Source of the DNA: Pseudonocardia sediminis
GTDB lineage: Bacteria; Actinomycetota; Actinomycetes; Mycobacteriales; Pseudonocardiaceae
NCBI RefSeq assembly: GCF_004217185.1
Contig: NZ_SHKL01000001.1
Span: 5,082,001-5,146,000, forward strand
DNA length: 64,000 bases
Direction of reading: 5' to 3'
The notes beneath the pieces were generated by a model. The model was not told where the DNA came from, searched no databases, and saw nothing but the letters and a program-made list of their open reading frames with translations. Made by a program: the position numbers and the translations under genes. Positions 33,563 to 42,457 of the stretch are shown here, piece by piece (position 1 is the first letter of the stretch; the number at the start of each line of letters is the position of its first letter).

Positions 33563-34503
33563 TGGGCACCGCGGTACTGACCGGGCATCTCCGCCGCGGA
33601 CAGCGGACGCTCCGCGCGGCGGCCGAGGAAGAAGACCCCGGACGCGCCGTCGACCTGCATCGACGGCGGGATCACGTGGTCCAGGAACCGCAGCCAGAAC
33701 AGCGTCAGCCGGGTCAGCCGGCCGACGGCCTTCGACCGGGTGACCCCCGCCGCGACGGCGCCGAGCGTCCAGATCAGCTGCACGCCGCTGCCGCCGACGA
33801 CGCCGGAGTCGAGCCGGGAGAACGCGCGGAACAGCCAGCGGTGCCCGGACTCGGTGAACCGGGTGAAGTCGTAGGGGCCCTCGTGGACCTGCTGCAGGAA
33901 CGGCGTCTCGGCGTAGACCAGCCCGTCCGGGCGCAGCACCCGGTGGATCTCGGCGACGACGCGGGCCGGGTCGAGCACGTGCTCCAGGACGGCCTGGACG
34001 ACGACGGCGTCCACCGAGGCGTCGGAGAACGGGATCTTGTGCGCGTCCGCGACGAACTGCACGTTCTCGCCGGCGTAGATGTCGAAGGCCAGCACCTCGA
34101 CGCCCGGGTCGGAGTAGAGCCGGTCCGCGCCGTTGCCGATGTCGCCGCCGCCCACGACCAGCACCGTCGCCCGTGCTCGCTCCCGCGTCAGGGTGTCGAC
34201 GAGGGTGTCGATGTTGCCGCGGGTCCGCCCGTCGGGGTTGGTGACCCGGCGCAGGGCGCGGCGGATGACGGCCTTCACGCCGCTGCTGCGGTCGATCTCG
34301 CTGACGGCGCCGCCGGAGAGCAGGCGCGTGCGGTCGAGGATGGAGTCGTCGTAGTCGACGTAGACGGGCCAGCGGCCGACGTGCTCCGGCTCGGCCGGCC
34401 AGTCCACGAAGTCGGCGAGTCGCTCGGGTGGGGCCAGCATCAGAGGGTCACCCACCGGACACGTTGCGGCGCACTCCCCACCACGACCTCCCGACATGAT
34501 CAC
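33559..34503 (-). CDS. SAM-dependent methyltransferase
   Basis: 314 aa from GTG 34503; ATG 34497 and ATG 34440 are other possible starts and none has a strong ribosome site. Class I methyltransferase of the Methyltransf_11 kind: VLVVGGGDIGNG (about 113-124) binds SAM, then FDIYAGENVQFVADAHKIPF and DAVVVQAVLEHVLDP. The C-terminal part contains WLRFLDHVIPPSM and a short hydrophobic stretch. It is the first gene of the coupled methyltransferase-GT4-Wzy-GT4/PCP operon, so it likely O-methylates a sugar in the repeat unit or caps the chain. Confidence 0.86.
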   Translation of the reverse strand: MIMSGGRGGECAATCPVGDPLMLAPPERLADFVDWPAEPEHVGRWPVYVDYDDSILDRTRLLSGGAVSEIDRSSGVKAVIRRALRRVTNPDGRTRGNIDTLVDTLTRERARATVLVVGGGDIGNGADRLYSDPGVEVLAFDIYAGENVQFVADAHKIPFSDASVDAVVVQAVLEHVLDPARVVAEIHRVLRPDGLVYAETPFLQQVHEGPYDFTRFTESGHRWLFRAFSRLDSGVVGGSGVQLIWTLGAVAAGVTRSKAVGRLTRLTLFWLRFLDHVIPPSMQVDGASGVFFLGRRAERPLSAAEMPGQYRGAQ

Positions 34504-34659
34504 GACGTTCCCACCCGTGCGTCGCCGATCGGCGGTGACCCGTTACGCAGGACGGACGACTTTGCGACGGTGGTCACCGTAACGTCGTGACCGGGACGCC
34601 GATTCCTGAGTGGAGCGGCGTCCAGCCCGCCCCGACGACGGCGTAGGAGGCACCCACCG

Positions 34660-35694
34660 ATGGCCGAGCCGGACGTGCCCCGTTTCAGCTTCCTGTCCAC
34701 CGCCTACCGGACCGAGGACAGGGTCGCCGGGATGATCGACTCGGTCCGCGCCCAGACCGACCCCGACTGGGAGCTCGTCGTCGTCGACAACGGCATGTCC
34801 GACGAGATGGCCCGCATCGTCGGCGGCTACGCCCACGACCCGCGCATCCGGCTCGTCCGCCAGCCCAACCGCGGTGCCGCCGGCGGGATCAACGCCGCGT
34901 CCGAGGCTGCCCGCGGCCGGTACGTCAGCCTGCTGAACAGCGACGACCACGTCGAGCCGGAGTTCTGCGCCCGCCTCGGCGCGGTGCTCGACTCCCGGCC
35001 CGAGATCGACGCCGTCTGCCCCGACGCGTGGTTCTTCTCCTCCACCACCGGCGAGCAGCTGCCGAAGTCGTACCTGGAGAACTGGGGCGCCCCGCGCCCC
35101 GACGAGAACCACCTCGTCACGCTCGCGGAGCTGATCGAGGGTCTCTGCCCGTACTACACCGGCGCGGTGCGCCGGGAGGTCTGGGACTCCTACGGCGAGC
35201 TCGACGCCGAGACCGTCGCCGTCGCCGACCTGGAGATCTTCCTGCGGATCGTCGGCGCCGGACACGGCCTGGTGATGGTGCCGGACAAGCTCGGCCGCTA
35301 CTGCCAGGCGCCGGAGTCGATGTCGCGCGGCGGACGATCGGTGCTGGCGCTGGAGGCACAGCGCGAGGTCGTCGTGACCCGGCACGCGCGGCAGTCCGGT
35401 CGCCCCGAGGACCTGGCCGCGCTGGACCGTGAGCTGCGCCGCAGCCGGCACCGCCGCGGCGTCGTCGGGGCGCGGGTGGCGCTGTTCGACGGCGACGTCA
35501 CCGGCGCCCGCCGGGCCTGCGACGACGCCCTGCGGGAGCGGTGGGACCTGCGTACGGCCGCCATCCGGGCCGGCCTCGCGCTGGCGCCGGGCGTGGTCCG
35601 CCACGTCTACTCGACGGTCCACGCCCGGCCGGTCGCGCTCCCTCCGGGCAGCGCGGCGGCCGGCGAGTCGGCCGTCACCCCGGCCGCGGGCTGA
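34660..35694 (+). CDS. GT2 family glycosyltransferase, paralogue 1
   Basis: 344 aa; AGGAGG precedes the ATG. GT-A features: FSFLSTAYRTEDRV, VVVDNGMSDE (41-50) and the metal site LLNSDDHVEP (91-100). A cluster of Arg-rich segments follows near residue 255. Nucleotides 34684-34871 are almost identical to 36729-36916 in the second GT2 gene (2 mismatches in 188 bp), whereas the rest is only moderately similar. Likely a transferase for the polymer repeat. It is divergent from the methyltransferase operon, with 156 bp between the starts. Confidence 0.9.
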   Translation: MAEPDVPRFSFLSTAYRTEDRVAGMIDSVRAQTDPDWELVVVDNGMSDEMARIVGGYAHDPRIRLVRQPNRGAAGGINAASEAARGRYVSLLNSDDHVEPEFCARLGAVLDSRPEIDAVCPDAWFFSSTTGEQLPKSYLENWGAPRPDENHLVTLAELIEGLCPYYTGAVRREVWDSYGELDAETVAVADLEIFLRIVGAGHGLVMVPDKLGRYCQAPESMSRGGRSVLALEAQREVVVTRHARQSGRPEDLAALDRELRRSRHRRGVVGARVALFDGDVTGARRACDDALRERWDLRTAAIRAGLALAPGVVRHVYSTVHARPVALPPGSAAAGESAVTPAAG

Positions 35695-35778
35695 CACGGA
35701 CCCGGCCGCCGGCCGACGCCGGCGCCCGGGCCGCGGGATCGGGACGTACCGCGAGAGAGAGCCGGGACTCGGGCCGGA

Positions 35779-36525
35779 TCAGGCCGGGCGGACGAGCACG
35801 TCCACCCGGAACCCGGAGCCGTGTGGGCCGACGTCGGCGTGCACGTAGCCGGTGGGGTGGACGAGACCGGCCTCGGCGCCGAGGCGCAGCGCGAGGTCGT
35901 GCACCTCGTCGGCGTGCACCGGCTGGTTGAACCGGCCCCGGTAGTGCAGCAGTGCCAGCGCCCCGCCCGAGCGCAGCGCCTCGATCATGCGCCGCAGGCC
36001 GACCTCGACGGTGCCGCGCTCCCACAGGTAGACCACGTCCGAGCAGACGATCAGGTCGAACGCGCCGTCCGGGAAGTCCAGGGGCAGCGTCCGGCGCTGC
36101 AGCTCCACCCCGGGACGACCGGCGAACCGGCGCCGGGCGCGCTCGATCGCGACCTCGGAGATGTCCGCGCCGACCACCACGTCGCAGCGATCGGCCAGGC
36201 GTTCGGTGAACGCGCCCTCCGCGCAGCCGACCTCCAGCGCCCGGCCGAACCGGCCCTCGGGCAGCGCGTCGAGCAGCTCGTCGTACTTCATCCGCTCGAA
36301 CGGCTTGGTGTCGAAGCCGTAGGGGTCCTCGGCCGCGCCGTAGAACCGCTCGTGGTGGGTCCGGCTCCAGCCCGGCTGCCAGAGCCAGCCCCAGTCGGCG
36401 ACCCTCGGGCCGATCGCAGGGAATCTCGTGACGGCGCCACGCACCACCACGCGGGCCGGCGGGGCCACGACGCGGGCGGCGTCCTTCGCCGCCCGCTTCA
36501 GCACCTGCACACCCGTCGGAGCCAT
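35779..36525 (-). CDS. NodS-like SAM-dependent methyltransferase
   Basis: 248 aa, ATG 36525. SAM site EVGCAEG (98-104), acidic Asp121 after the second strand, and IVCSDVVYLWERG in the middle. The PYGFDTKPFERMKYDELL stretch is typical of NodS/SAM methyltransferases that act on amino sugars or nucleotide sugars. It lies between the two GT2 paralogues but in opposite orientation, so it may have its own promoter or be a later insertion. Expected to modify a sugar of the same glycan; N- versus O-methylation cannot be told from sequence. Confidence 0.86.
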   Translation of the reverse strand: MAPTGVQVLKRAAKDAARVVAPPARVVVRGAVTRFPAIGPRVADWGWLWQPGWSRTHHERFYGAAEDPYGFDTKPFERMKYDELLDALPEGRFGRALEVGCAEGAFTERLADRCDVVVGADISEVAIERARRRFAGRPGVELQRRTLPLDFPDGAFDLIVCSDVVYLWERGTVEVGLRRMIEALRSGGALALLHYRGRFNQPVHADEVHDLALRLGAEAGLVHPTGYVHADVGPHGSGFRVDVLVRPA

Positions 36526-36689
36526 CCGAAATCCCCTCGTTCGTCCGATGTGGTCCGCAGGGAGTCGCGGATCAGGCCTCCACCGTTACGGGCGAACGAG
36601 AATAATCCGGACAATTGGTAACGCCGGGCGGATCTCTGCGAGGTCCTGGGAAACGTGTCCCGTTCCCGGCCCCGTCGAGGAGGAGATCC

Positions 36690-37745
36690 ATGTCCGAGCC
36701 GGTCGCGTCCGGGCCCGGCGCACCCCGGTTCAGCTTCCTGTCCACCGCCTACCGGACCGAGGACAGGGTCGCCGGGATGATCGACTCGGTCCGCGCCCAG
36801 ACCGACCCCGACTGGGAGCTCGTCGTCGTCGACAACGGCATGTCCGACGAGATGGCCCGCATCGTCGGCGAGTACGCCCACGACCCGCGCATCCGGCTCG
36901 TCCGCCAGCCCAACCGGGGCATCGCGGGCGGTGTCAACGCCGCGTCCGCGGTGGCGCGCGGGCGCTACGTCTCGCTGCTGCACAGCGACGACCGCGTGGA
37001 GCCGGGCTTCTGCGCTCGTCTGGGCACCGTGCTCGACACCCGCCCCGAGGTGGCCGCGGCGCTGCCCGACGCATGGATGTTCTCCGCGGCCACCGGCGAG
37101 CGGCTGCCGCTCTCCTACCTGCAGGGCAGCGGCGCCGACCGTCCCGACGAGCAGCGTCTGCTCACCCTCGCCGAGCTGGTCGAGGGCCCGTGCCCCTATT
37201 ACACCGGGGCCGTGCGACGGGACGTCTGGGACCGCTTCGGCGGCTTCGACGACGACACGACCTGCGTCTCCGACCTGCAGATCTTCCTGCGTATCGCCTC
37301 GGCCGGGTACGGGCTGGTCCTGCTCCCGGACCGTCTGGCCGGGTACGGCCAGGCGGCGGAGTCGATCTCCCGCGGGGGCCGCTCGGTGCTGCGCCTCGAG
37401 GAGCAGCGCGAGGCCGTGGTCACGAGGTACGCGACGGCGTCCGGACGGCCGGAGGACCTCGCCGCGCTGGCGCGGGAGCTGCGTCGCAGCCGGCACCGCC
37501 GCGGGATCGTCGGCGCCCGGGTCGCTCTGCTCGACGGCGACGTGGCGGCCGCGCGCCGGTCGGCCCGGCGGGCCTGGTCGCAGCGCCGCGACCTGCGGAC
37601 CGCGGCCGTCCTCGCCGCCCTCACCGTCGCACCGGGACCCACCCGCCGCGCGTACCTCGCCGGCCGGGCCACACCCCCGCCGACGCCATCGCCGGCCCCG
37701 GAGGTCACCCGGCCCCGCGCGGTGGTCTCGGGCGACCGCGAGTGA
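36690..37745 (+). CDS. GT2 family glycosyltransferase, paralogue 2
   Basis: 351 aa from ATG 36690 with GAGGAGGAG just upstream; the frame is open from 36615 but without a family match. Same architecture as the 34660 product: FSFLSTAYRTEDRV, VVVDNGMSDE, metal site LLHSDDRVEP. The first 60 codons share a 188-bp near-identical tract with that gene; outside it similarity drops markedly. Its end overlaps the next gene by 4 bp (GTGA at 37742), coupling it to a flippase. The two enzymes may add similar sugars to different acceptors. Confidence 0.9.
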   Translation: MSEPVASGPGAPRFSFLSTAYRTEDRVAGMIDSVRAQTDPDWELVVVDNGMSDEMARIVGEYAHDPRIRLVRQPNRGIAGGVNAASAVARGRYVSLLHSDDRVEPGFCARLGTVLDTRPEVAAALPDAWMFSAATGERLPLSYLQGSGADRPDEQRLLTLAELVEGPCPYYTGAVRRDVWDRFGGFDDDTTCVSDLQIFLRIASAGYGLVLLPDRLAGYGQAAESISRGGRSVLRLEEQREAVVTRYATASGRPEDLAALARELRRSRHRRGIVGARVALLDGDVAAARRSARRAWSQRRDLRTAAVLAALTVAPGPTRRAYLAGRATPPPTPSPAPEVTRPRAVVSGDRE

Positions 37746-39271
37746 GGACGGAGAAGGATCCGGACGGCCCGGCGGCCCGGGGCGGGAGCGGCGCGGTCGG
37801 CTCGCTGAGCCGGGTCCTGCGCCGGGGGGTCGTCATCTCCGCCGGGACGTTCGCGCTGCTGCAGATCGTCGCGTTCGCGCAGATCGTGACGCTGGCCCGC
37901 CTCCTCACCCCGGCCGAGATCGGCCTGTTCGCGGCGGGCACCGTGCTGACCGGGTTTCTGATCTCGACCTCCGCGGACGGCCTGGCCGTCGCCCTGATCC
38001 AGCGCGACGCCACCGACATCGAGGACGCCGCGGACACCGTCTTCCGGGCGTCGCTGCTGACCGGCCTGGCGCTCTCCCTCGCCGCGCTCGCCGCCGCCCC
38101 GCTGATCGGACTGGTGTTCGACAGCACGGCCGCCGCGACGATCGCCGCCGCCGGCTCCGGGGTGACGCTGCTGCACTCGCTGACCGTCGTCCCGGACGCC
38201 CTGATGCAGCGGCGCTTCGACTTCCGCAGACGGCTGATCGTGAACCCGTCGGTGGCCCTGACCAACGCCGGCGTGGCGATCGGGTGCGCGGTCGGCGGGC
38301 TCGGGGTGTGGAGCCTCGTCGTCGCGAACTACGCGTCGTACGTCGTGTGGGTCGTCCTGAGCTGGTCGCTCGGGGGCTGGTGGCCCGGCCGCGGACGGCC
38401 GACGATGCGGCTGTGGCGCGAGCTCGCCCGGTTCAGCTTCCCGCTGGTGCTCAACGGCACCGCGTGGCGGCTGCGCGAGGTGTTCGAGACGGTGCTGGTC
38501 GGGCGCCGCCTGGACGAGGCCGCCGTCGGCCAGTACCGCTACGGACGGCGGCTGTGCATGCTGCCGGGCACCGCCGTCGTCGAGATCGGGTCCTACGTCC
38601 TGCTGCCCGCGTTCGCCCGGATCAGCGGGGACCCCGAGCGGTTCCGCGCCGGGTTCCGGCGGGCCCTGGCCGTGGTGTGGACGGCGTCGGCGGCACTGGC
38701 GGCGATCCTGGTCGCGCTCGGCGAACCGATCGTGGTGGTGCTGCTCGGTGAGCCGTGGCGCGACGCCGGCCTGGCCCTGGCCGCGATGGCCGGGTTCGGC
38801 CTCGGCGAGGGCCTCGGAGCGGTGTCCGACGAGGCGGTCAAGGGCAGCGGCCGATCGCACCTGCTGCACTGGACGACGGCGGTCAGCCTCGTCGGGACGG
38901 TCGGGTTCCTGCTGGTCCTGGCCCCGCTGGGGTTGTTCGGGGTGGGGCTGGCCGTCTCGGCCGCGAACGTGGCGATGGGCCTGACCGCCGTCGTGGTCGC
39001 CGCGCACGTGACCGGCGCGCGGGTCCGCGACGTGCTCGGCGGGCTCGTCCCGGCCGTCGTGGCCGGCACGGTGGCGGTGCTCGCGGTGGGGGCGCTCGAA
39101 CACCTGGTGGTGCACTCCGACCGGCTCGCGCTGCCCCTCGGGCTGGCCTCGCTCGCCGGCGAGGCGCTGCTCGTGCTCGGGGTGTTCCTGGTGGTGCTGC
39201 AGGTCGTGGCCCCCTCGCTGGCCGGCGAGCTGCGCGGCTCGCTGCGGAGGTTCGCCTCGGCCCGGGGATAG
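37742..39271 (+). CDS. Wzx/MOP-superfamily flippase
   Basis: 509 aa; starts with GTG 37742 inside the stop of GT2 paralogue 2, with no other good start. About 12-14 helices: the first is SAGTFALLQIVAFAQIVTLARLL, followed by LTPAEIGLFAAGTVLTGFLI and many more. LREVFETVLVG and GQYRYGRRLCML in the middle resemble the polar loop around the transport pathway. Third flippase in the window. Coupling to a GT2 gene suggests that they serve the same repeat unit. Its stop is 12 bp from the convergent cystathionine-lyase-like gene. Confidence 0.88.
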   Translation: MRTEKDPDGPAARGGSGAVGSLSRVLRRGVVISAGTFALLQIVAFAQIVTLARLLTPAEIGLFAAGTVLTGFLISTSADGLAVALIQRDATDIEDAADTVFRASLLTGLALSLAALAAAPLIGLVFDSTAAATIAAAGSGVTLLHSLTVVPDALMQRRFDFRRRLIVNPSVALTNAGVAIGCAVGGLGVWSLVVANYASYVVWVVLSWSLGGWWPGRGRPTMRLWRELARFSFPLVLNGTAWRLREVFETVLVGRRLDEAAVGQYRYGRRLCMLPGTAVVEIGSYVLLPAFARISGDPERFRAGFRRALAVVWTASAALAAILVALGEPIVVVLLGEPWRDAGLALAAMAGFGLGEGLGAVSDEAVKGSGRSHLLHWTTAVSLVGTVGFLLVLAPLGLFGVGLAVSAANVAMGLTAVVVAAHVTGARVRDVLGGLVPAVVAGTVAVLAVGALEHLVVHSDRLALPLGLASLAGEALLVLGVFLVVLQVVAPSLAGELRGSLRRFASARG

Positions 39272-39283
39272 CCGAGCCCGAGG

Positions 39284-40408
39284 TCAGCGGACGACCGCGT
39301 CCAGTGCCCGCAGGACGTCGCCGACGAGGTCCGCGGTGTCCTCGCACCCGGCCGAGAGCCGGACGAGGCCCTCGGGCACCGCGTCGCCCCAGCGCGCACG
39401 GCGGTCGGCGCAGGTGCGCAGGCTGCCGAAGCTGGTCGTGGAGTCGACGAGCTCGCAGGCGTCGAGGAACTCCCCCACCGCGTGCGTCGAGGGCAGGGTG
39501 AAACGCAGGATGCCGTTCCACCGGCGCATCTGGGACCGGGCCAGCAGGTGGGCGGGGTCGTCGGCCAGCCCCGGCCACCGGACGTCGGTGACGGCGGGGT
39601 GCTCGCGCAGCGCGACGGCCAGCGCGCGGGCGTTCTCGGCCTGACGGGCCAGACGCAGGTCCAGGGTCCCGAGGCCGCGTAGCGCCAGCCAGGTCTCCAT
39701 CGGCCCGGGCACCGCGCCGCCGCGGGTGCGGGCCGCGCGCAGGCGCTCGGCGTGCACCGGGTCGGCCGCGCTGACGTGCCCGAGCAGCACGTCGCCGTGC
39801 CCGGCCAGTGCCTTGGTGTCACTCGCCACGACCAGGTCGGCGCCGAGCTCGAGCGGGCGCTGCCCGAGCGGGGTGGCGGTCGTGTTGTCCACGGCGAGCA
39901 GCGCCCCGACGGCGTGGGCCGCCTCGGCGATCGCGCGGATGTCGCAGACCTCCAGGCCCGGGTTGGACGGCGTCTCCAGCAGCACCAGCCCCGGTGCCGG
40001 GCGATGCTGCAACGCGGCGGTCCAGTCGCCGGCCGTGGCGCAGGTCCGGACGTCGATCCCCAGCGGGGCCAGGTCCTCGTCGGCGACGAGCCGGGACACG
40101 TAGTAGCCGTCGCTGGGCAGCAGAACCCCGCGGCCGGGCCCGGTGAACGAGCGCATCACGGCCGCGATGGCGGCCATCCCGGAGGCGAAGATCGTGCACG
40201 GGCCGCCGTCGAGGTCCCCGATCGCGGACTCCAGCTCCCGCCAGGTCGGGTTGTCGGCGCGGCCGTAGAAGTCGGCGCCGGAGTCGGCGTCGTGCGGCAG
40301 GCCGAGATGGAACGTCGCCGAGAGCACCGGTCCGGGATGCACCGGGGAGCCGACCGGGTGCGGCCCGGGGGCCGTACCGCCACGCACACACCGGGTCCCG
40401 TCGTCCAT
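39284..40408 (-). CDS. PLP-dependent cystathionine gamma-lyase/synthase family enzyme
   Basis: 374 aa. Fold-type I PLP enzyme of transsulfuration: YGR (48-50), ASGMAA (75-80) at the phosphate-binding site, Asp174 in LAVDNTTATP, and Lys199 in SDTKALAGH forming the aldimine. It ends in RLSAGCEDTADL. Likely cleaves cystathionine or related substrates; lyase versus synthase activity cannot be told apart. It sits next to gpsA on the same strand, with 20 bp between them, and is the boundary of the conserved chromosome block to the right. Confidence 0.86.
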   Translation of the reverse strand: MDDGTRCVRGGTAPGPHPVGSPVHPGPVLSATFHLGLPHDADSGADFYGRADNPTWRELESAIGDLDGGPCTIFASGMAAIAAVMRSFTGPGRGVLLPSDGYYVSRLVADEDLAPLGIDVRTCATAGDWTAALQHRPAPGLVLLETPSNPGLEVCDIRAIAEAAHAVGALLAVDNTTATPLGQRPLELGADLVVASDTKALAGHGDVLLGHVSAADPVHAERLRAARTRGGAVPGPMETWLALRGLGTLDLRLARQAENARALAVALREHPAVTDVRWPGLADDPAHLLARSQMRRWNGILRFTLPSTHAVGEFLDACELVDSTTSFGSLRTCADRRARWGDAVPEGLVRLSAGCEDTADLVGDVLRALDAVVR

Positions 40409-40428
40409 GGTGCAACGCTACCGGCGGG

Positions 40429-41526
40429 TCACTCCGGCTTCGGCGCCCGGCTGATGAGGTCCTTGGCCAGCGCGGACGTGGACATGCCCTCGTGGCACAC
40501 GCGCCGGACCGCGTCGACGATCGGCAGCTCCACGCCGTGCCGCCCGGCCAGCTCGCAGATCGACACGCAGGACTTCACACCCTCGGCGACCTGGCCGTTG
40601 TTCGCCTTCTCCGCCTCGGCCAGGCTCGCGCCCTGCCCCAGGTGCTCGCCGAACGTCCGGTTGCGCGACAGCGGGGACGAGCACGTCGCGACGAGGTCGC
40701 CGAGTCCGGCCAGCCCGGCGAGCGTCAGCGGGCTCGCGCCCAGCGCCACGCCGAGACGCGACATCTCTGCCAGACCGCGGGTGATCAGCGAGGCCCGGCT
40801 GTTGTCGCCGAGCCCCATCCCGGCCGCGATCCCGACGGCCAGCGCGATGACGTTCTTGCCCGCGCCGCCGAGCTCGGCCCCGATCACGTCGGTGTTGGTG
40901 TAGGAGCGGAAGTAGCCGGTCGCGGACGCGGTCTGCAGCGCCACGGCACGACCGTGGTCGGCGCAGGCGATGACGGTGGCGGTCGGCTCCTCGTGCGCGA
41001 TCTCCCCGGCCAGGTTCGGCCCGGAGACGACGGCGACGTGGTCGGCCGGCACCCGCGCGACCTCGGCGATCACCTCGCTCATCCGCCGCAGCGACCCCAG
41101 CTCGACGCCCTTGGCCAGGCTGACCAGGGTGACGCCGGGCGGCAGCAGGTCCCGCCAGCGCTCCAGGTTCTCCCGCAGCGACTGCGACGGCACCGCGAAC
41201 ACGACGGCGTCGGCGCCCTCGAGCGCGGCGCGCGGGTCGGAGGTGGCGGTCAGCGTGTGCGGCAGCTCGATGCCGGAGAGGTAGTCCGGGTTCCGGTGAC
41301 GGGCGTTGATCGCCTGGGCGACCTCCTCGCGCCGCGCCCACAGCGTGACGTGGCGGCCGGCGTCGGCGAGGACCTTCGCGAACGCCGTGCCCCAGGACCC
41401 GGCGCCGAGCACCGCGATCCTCGTCAGGTCGTGCACCGGCTCGTTGACCGGGCGTGGGGCGGGGGCGACGGGCGCGCCGGCGCCGCTGACGGTGTCGACC
41501 GCCTCACCGCGGTCGGCCCCGCTCAC
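40429..41526 (-). CDS. gpsA: Glycerol-3-phosphate dehydrogenase (NAD(P)+)
   Basis: 365 aa; GTG 41526 overlaps the acyltransferase stop (GTGA). NAD(P)-binding GAGSWGTAF (41-49), then LAKGVE with its conserved Lys near residue 143 and the GGAGKNVIALAVG helix with catalytic Lys near 228. It reduces dihydroxyacetone phosphate to sn-glycerol 3-phosphate for phospholipids. The first 33 residues are a Pro/Ala-rich extension absent from shorter homologues. Together with the upstream PlsC-like gene it makes a small phospholipid-precursor operon. The next gene is the PLP enzyme above. Confidence 0.95.
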   Translation of the reverse strand: MSGADRGEAVDTVSGAGAPVAPAPRPVNEPVHDLTRIAVLGAGSWGTAFAKVLADAGRHVTLWARREEVAQAINARHRNPDYLSGIELPHTLTATSDPRAALEGADAVVFAVPSQSLRENLERWRDLLPPGVTLVSLAKGVELGSLRRMSEVIAEVARVPADHVAVVSGPNLAGEIAHEEPTATVIACADHGRAVALQTASATGYFRSYTNTDVIGAELGGAGKNVIALAVGIAAGMGLGDNSRASLITRGLAEMSRLGVALGASPLTLAGLAGLGDLVATCSSPLSRNRTFGEHLGQGASLAEAEKANNGQVAEGVKSCVSICELAGRHGVELPIVDAVRRVCHEGMSTSALAKDLISRAPKPE

Positions 41527-42287
41527 GGGGCGGCCGCCGGTCCGCCGCGGCCCGGGTCGGTCGCGTCCGGCGACCTCGAGACGCGGTAGAAGCCCTCCGG
41601 CGCCGGCTCCCCGCGCACCTCGGCCAGCAGATCACGCACGCGCGTCATGATCAGGTCTGTGACCTCGCGGAGCAAGGCCGCGTCGATCGGGCGGCCGCGG
41701 TAGGCCGACAGGTCGACCGGGTCCCCGCCGTGGACGGTGACGGTCGTGCGCGGCAGCGGGCGGAACTTCTTGTTGTAGCCGTCGAGGATCTCGCGGGTCC
41801 CCCAGTGCACCGTCGGGATGACCGGGACATCGGACGTCAGGGCCAGGCGGGCGACGCCGGTACGGGACTGCATCGGCCAGCCGTCCGGGTCCCTGGTGAT
41901 CGTGCCCTCCGGGTAGATGATCACCGTCTTGCCGTCGGCGAGGGCCTGGGTGCCCGCGGCCAGGCTGTTCTGGGCGTCGGCGGAGCCGCGGTAGACCGGG
42001 ATCTGGGCGGACCCGCGCAGGATCTGCCCGAGCACCGGCACCGACCAGAGACTGTGCTTGGCCATGAACCGGGGCGTGCGGCCCGCGGTGTGCAGCCACA
42101 GCGCGGTGTGGATCGGGTCCAGGTGCGAGATGTGGTTGCCGACGATCAGCGCCCCGCCGACCTCGGGCAGGTGCTCACGACCCACGTAGCGCGGACGCCC
42201 GGTCAGGTAGCCGACCGGGTAGAACACGGTCGCGGCCAGGGAGATCCAGAATCCGCTCTTCTCGCGGGCCACCGGCGGCCTCCTCAC
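41523..42287 (-). CDS. 1-acyl-sn-glycerol-3-phosphate acyltransferase (PlsC-like)
   Basis: 254 aa. Acyltransferase motifs: NHISHLD (51-57, H-x4-D), RGSAQIPVYRG (91-101) and YPEGTIT (125-131). A short hydrophobic segment near 12-30 tethers it to the membrane. Transfers acyl-CoA or acyl-ACP to lysophosphatidate. A 4-bp GTGA overlap links it to gpsA, so glycerol-3-phosphate synthesis and acylation are co-expressed. It is divergent from cofC with about 170 bp between, where both promoters must lie. Confidence 0.92.
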   Translation of the reverse strand: MRRPPVAREKSGFWISLAATVFYPVGYLTGRPRYVGREHLPEVGGALIVGNHISHLDPIHTALWLHTAGRTPRFMAKHSLWSVPVLGQILRGSAQIPVYRGSADAQNSLAAGTQALADGKTVIIYPEGTITRDPDGWPMQSRTGVARLALTSDVPVIPTVHWGTREILDGYNKKFRPLPRTTVTVHGGDPVDLSAYRGRPIDAALLREVTDLIMTRVRDLLAEVRGEPAPEGFYRVSRSPDATDPGRGGPAAAP

Positions 42288-42457
42288 GACCCGTCGATGA
42301 CGGGCCCTCGTGCGTGTCGGGAATGTGAGTCTTACGGGCGATCCGCACGCTGGTCCAGCCGGGTCGTCACACGGAGCCGGACCGAAACCGTGGACGTCCC
42401 GGGCCGGCGTGGGCGATCGTGCCGACCGGCCGTCGCGGGAAGTGGGACAGTGGTCAG

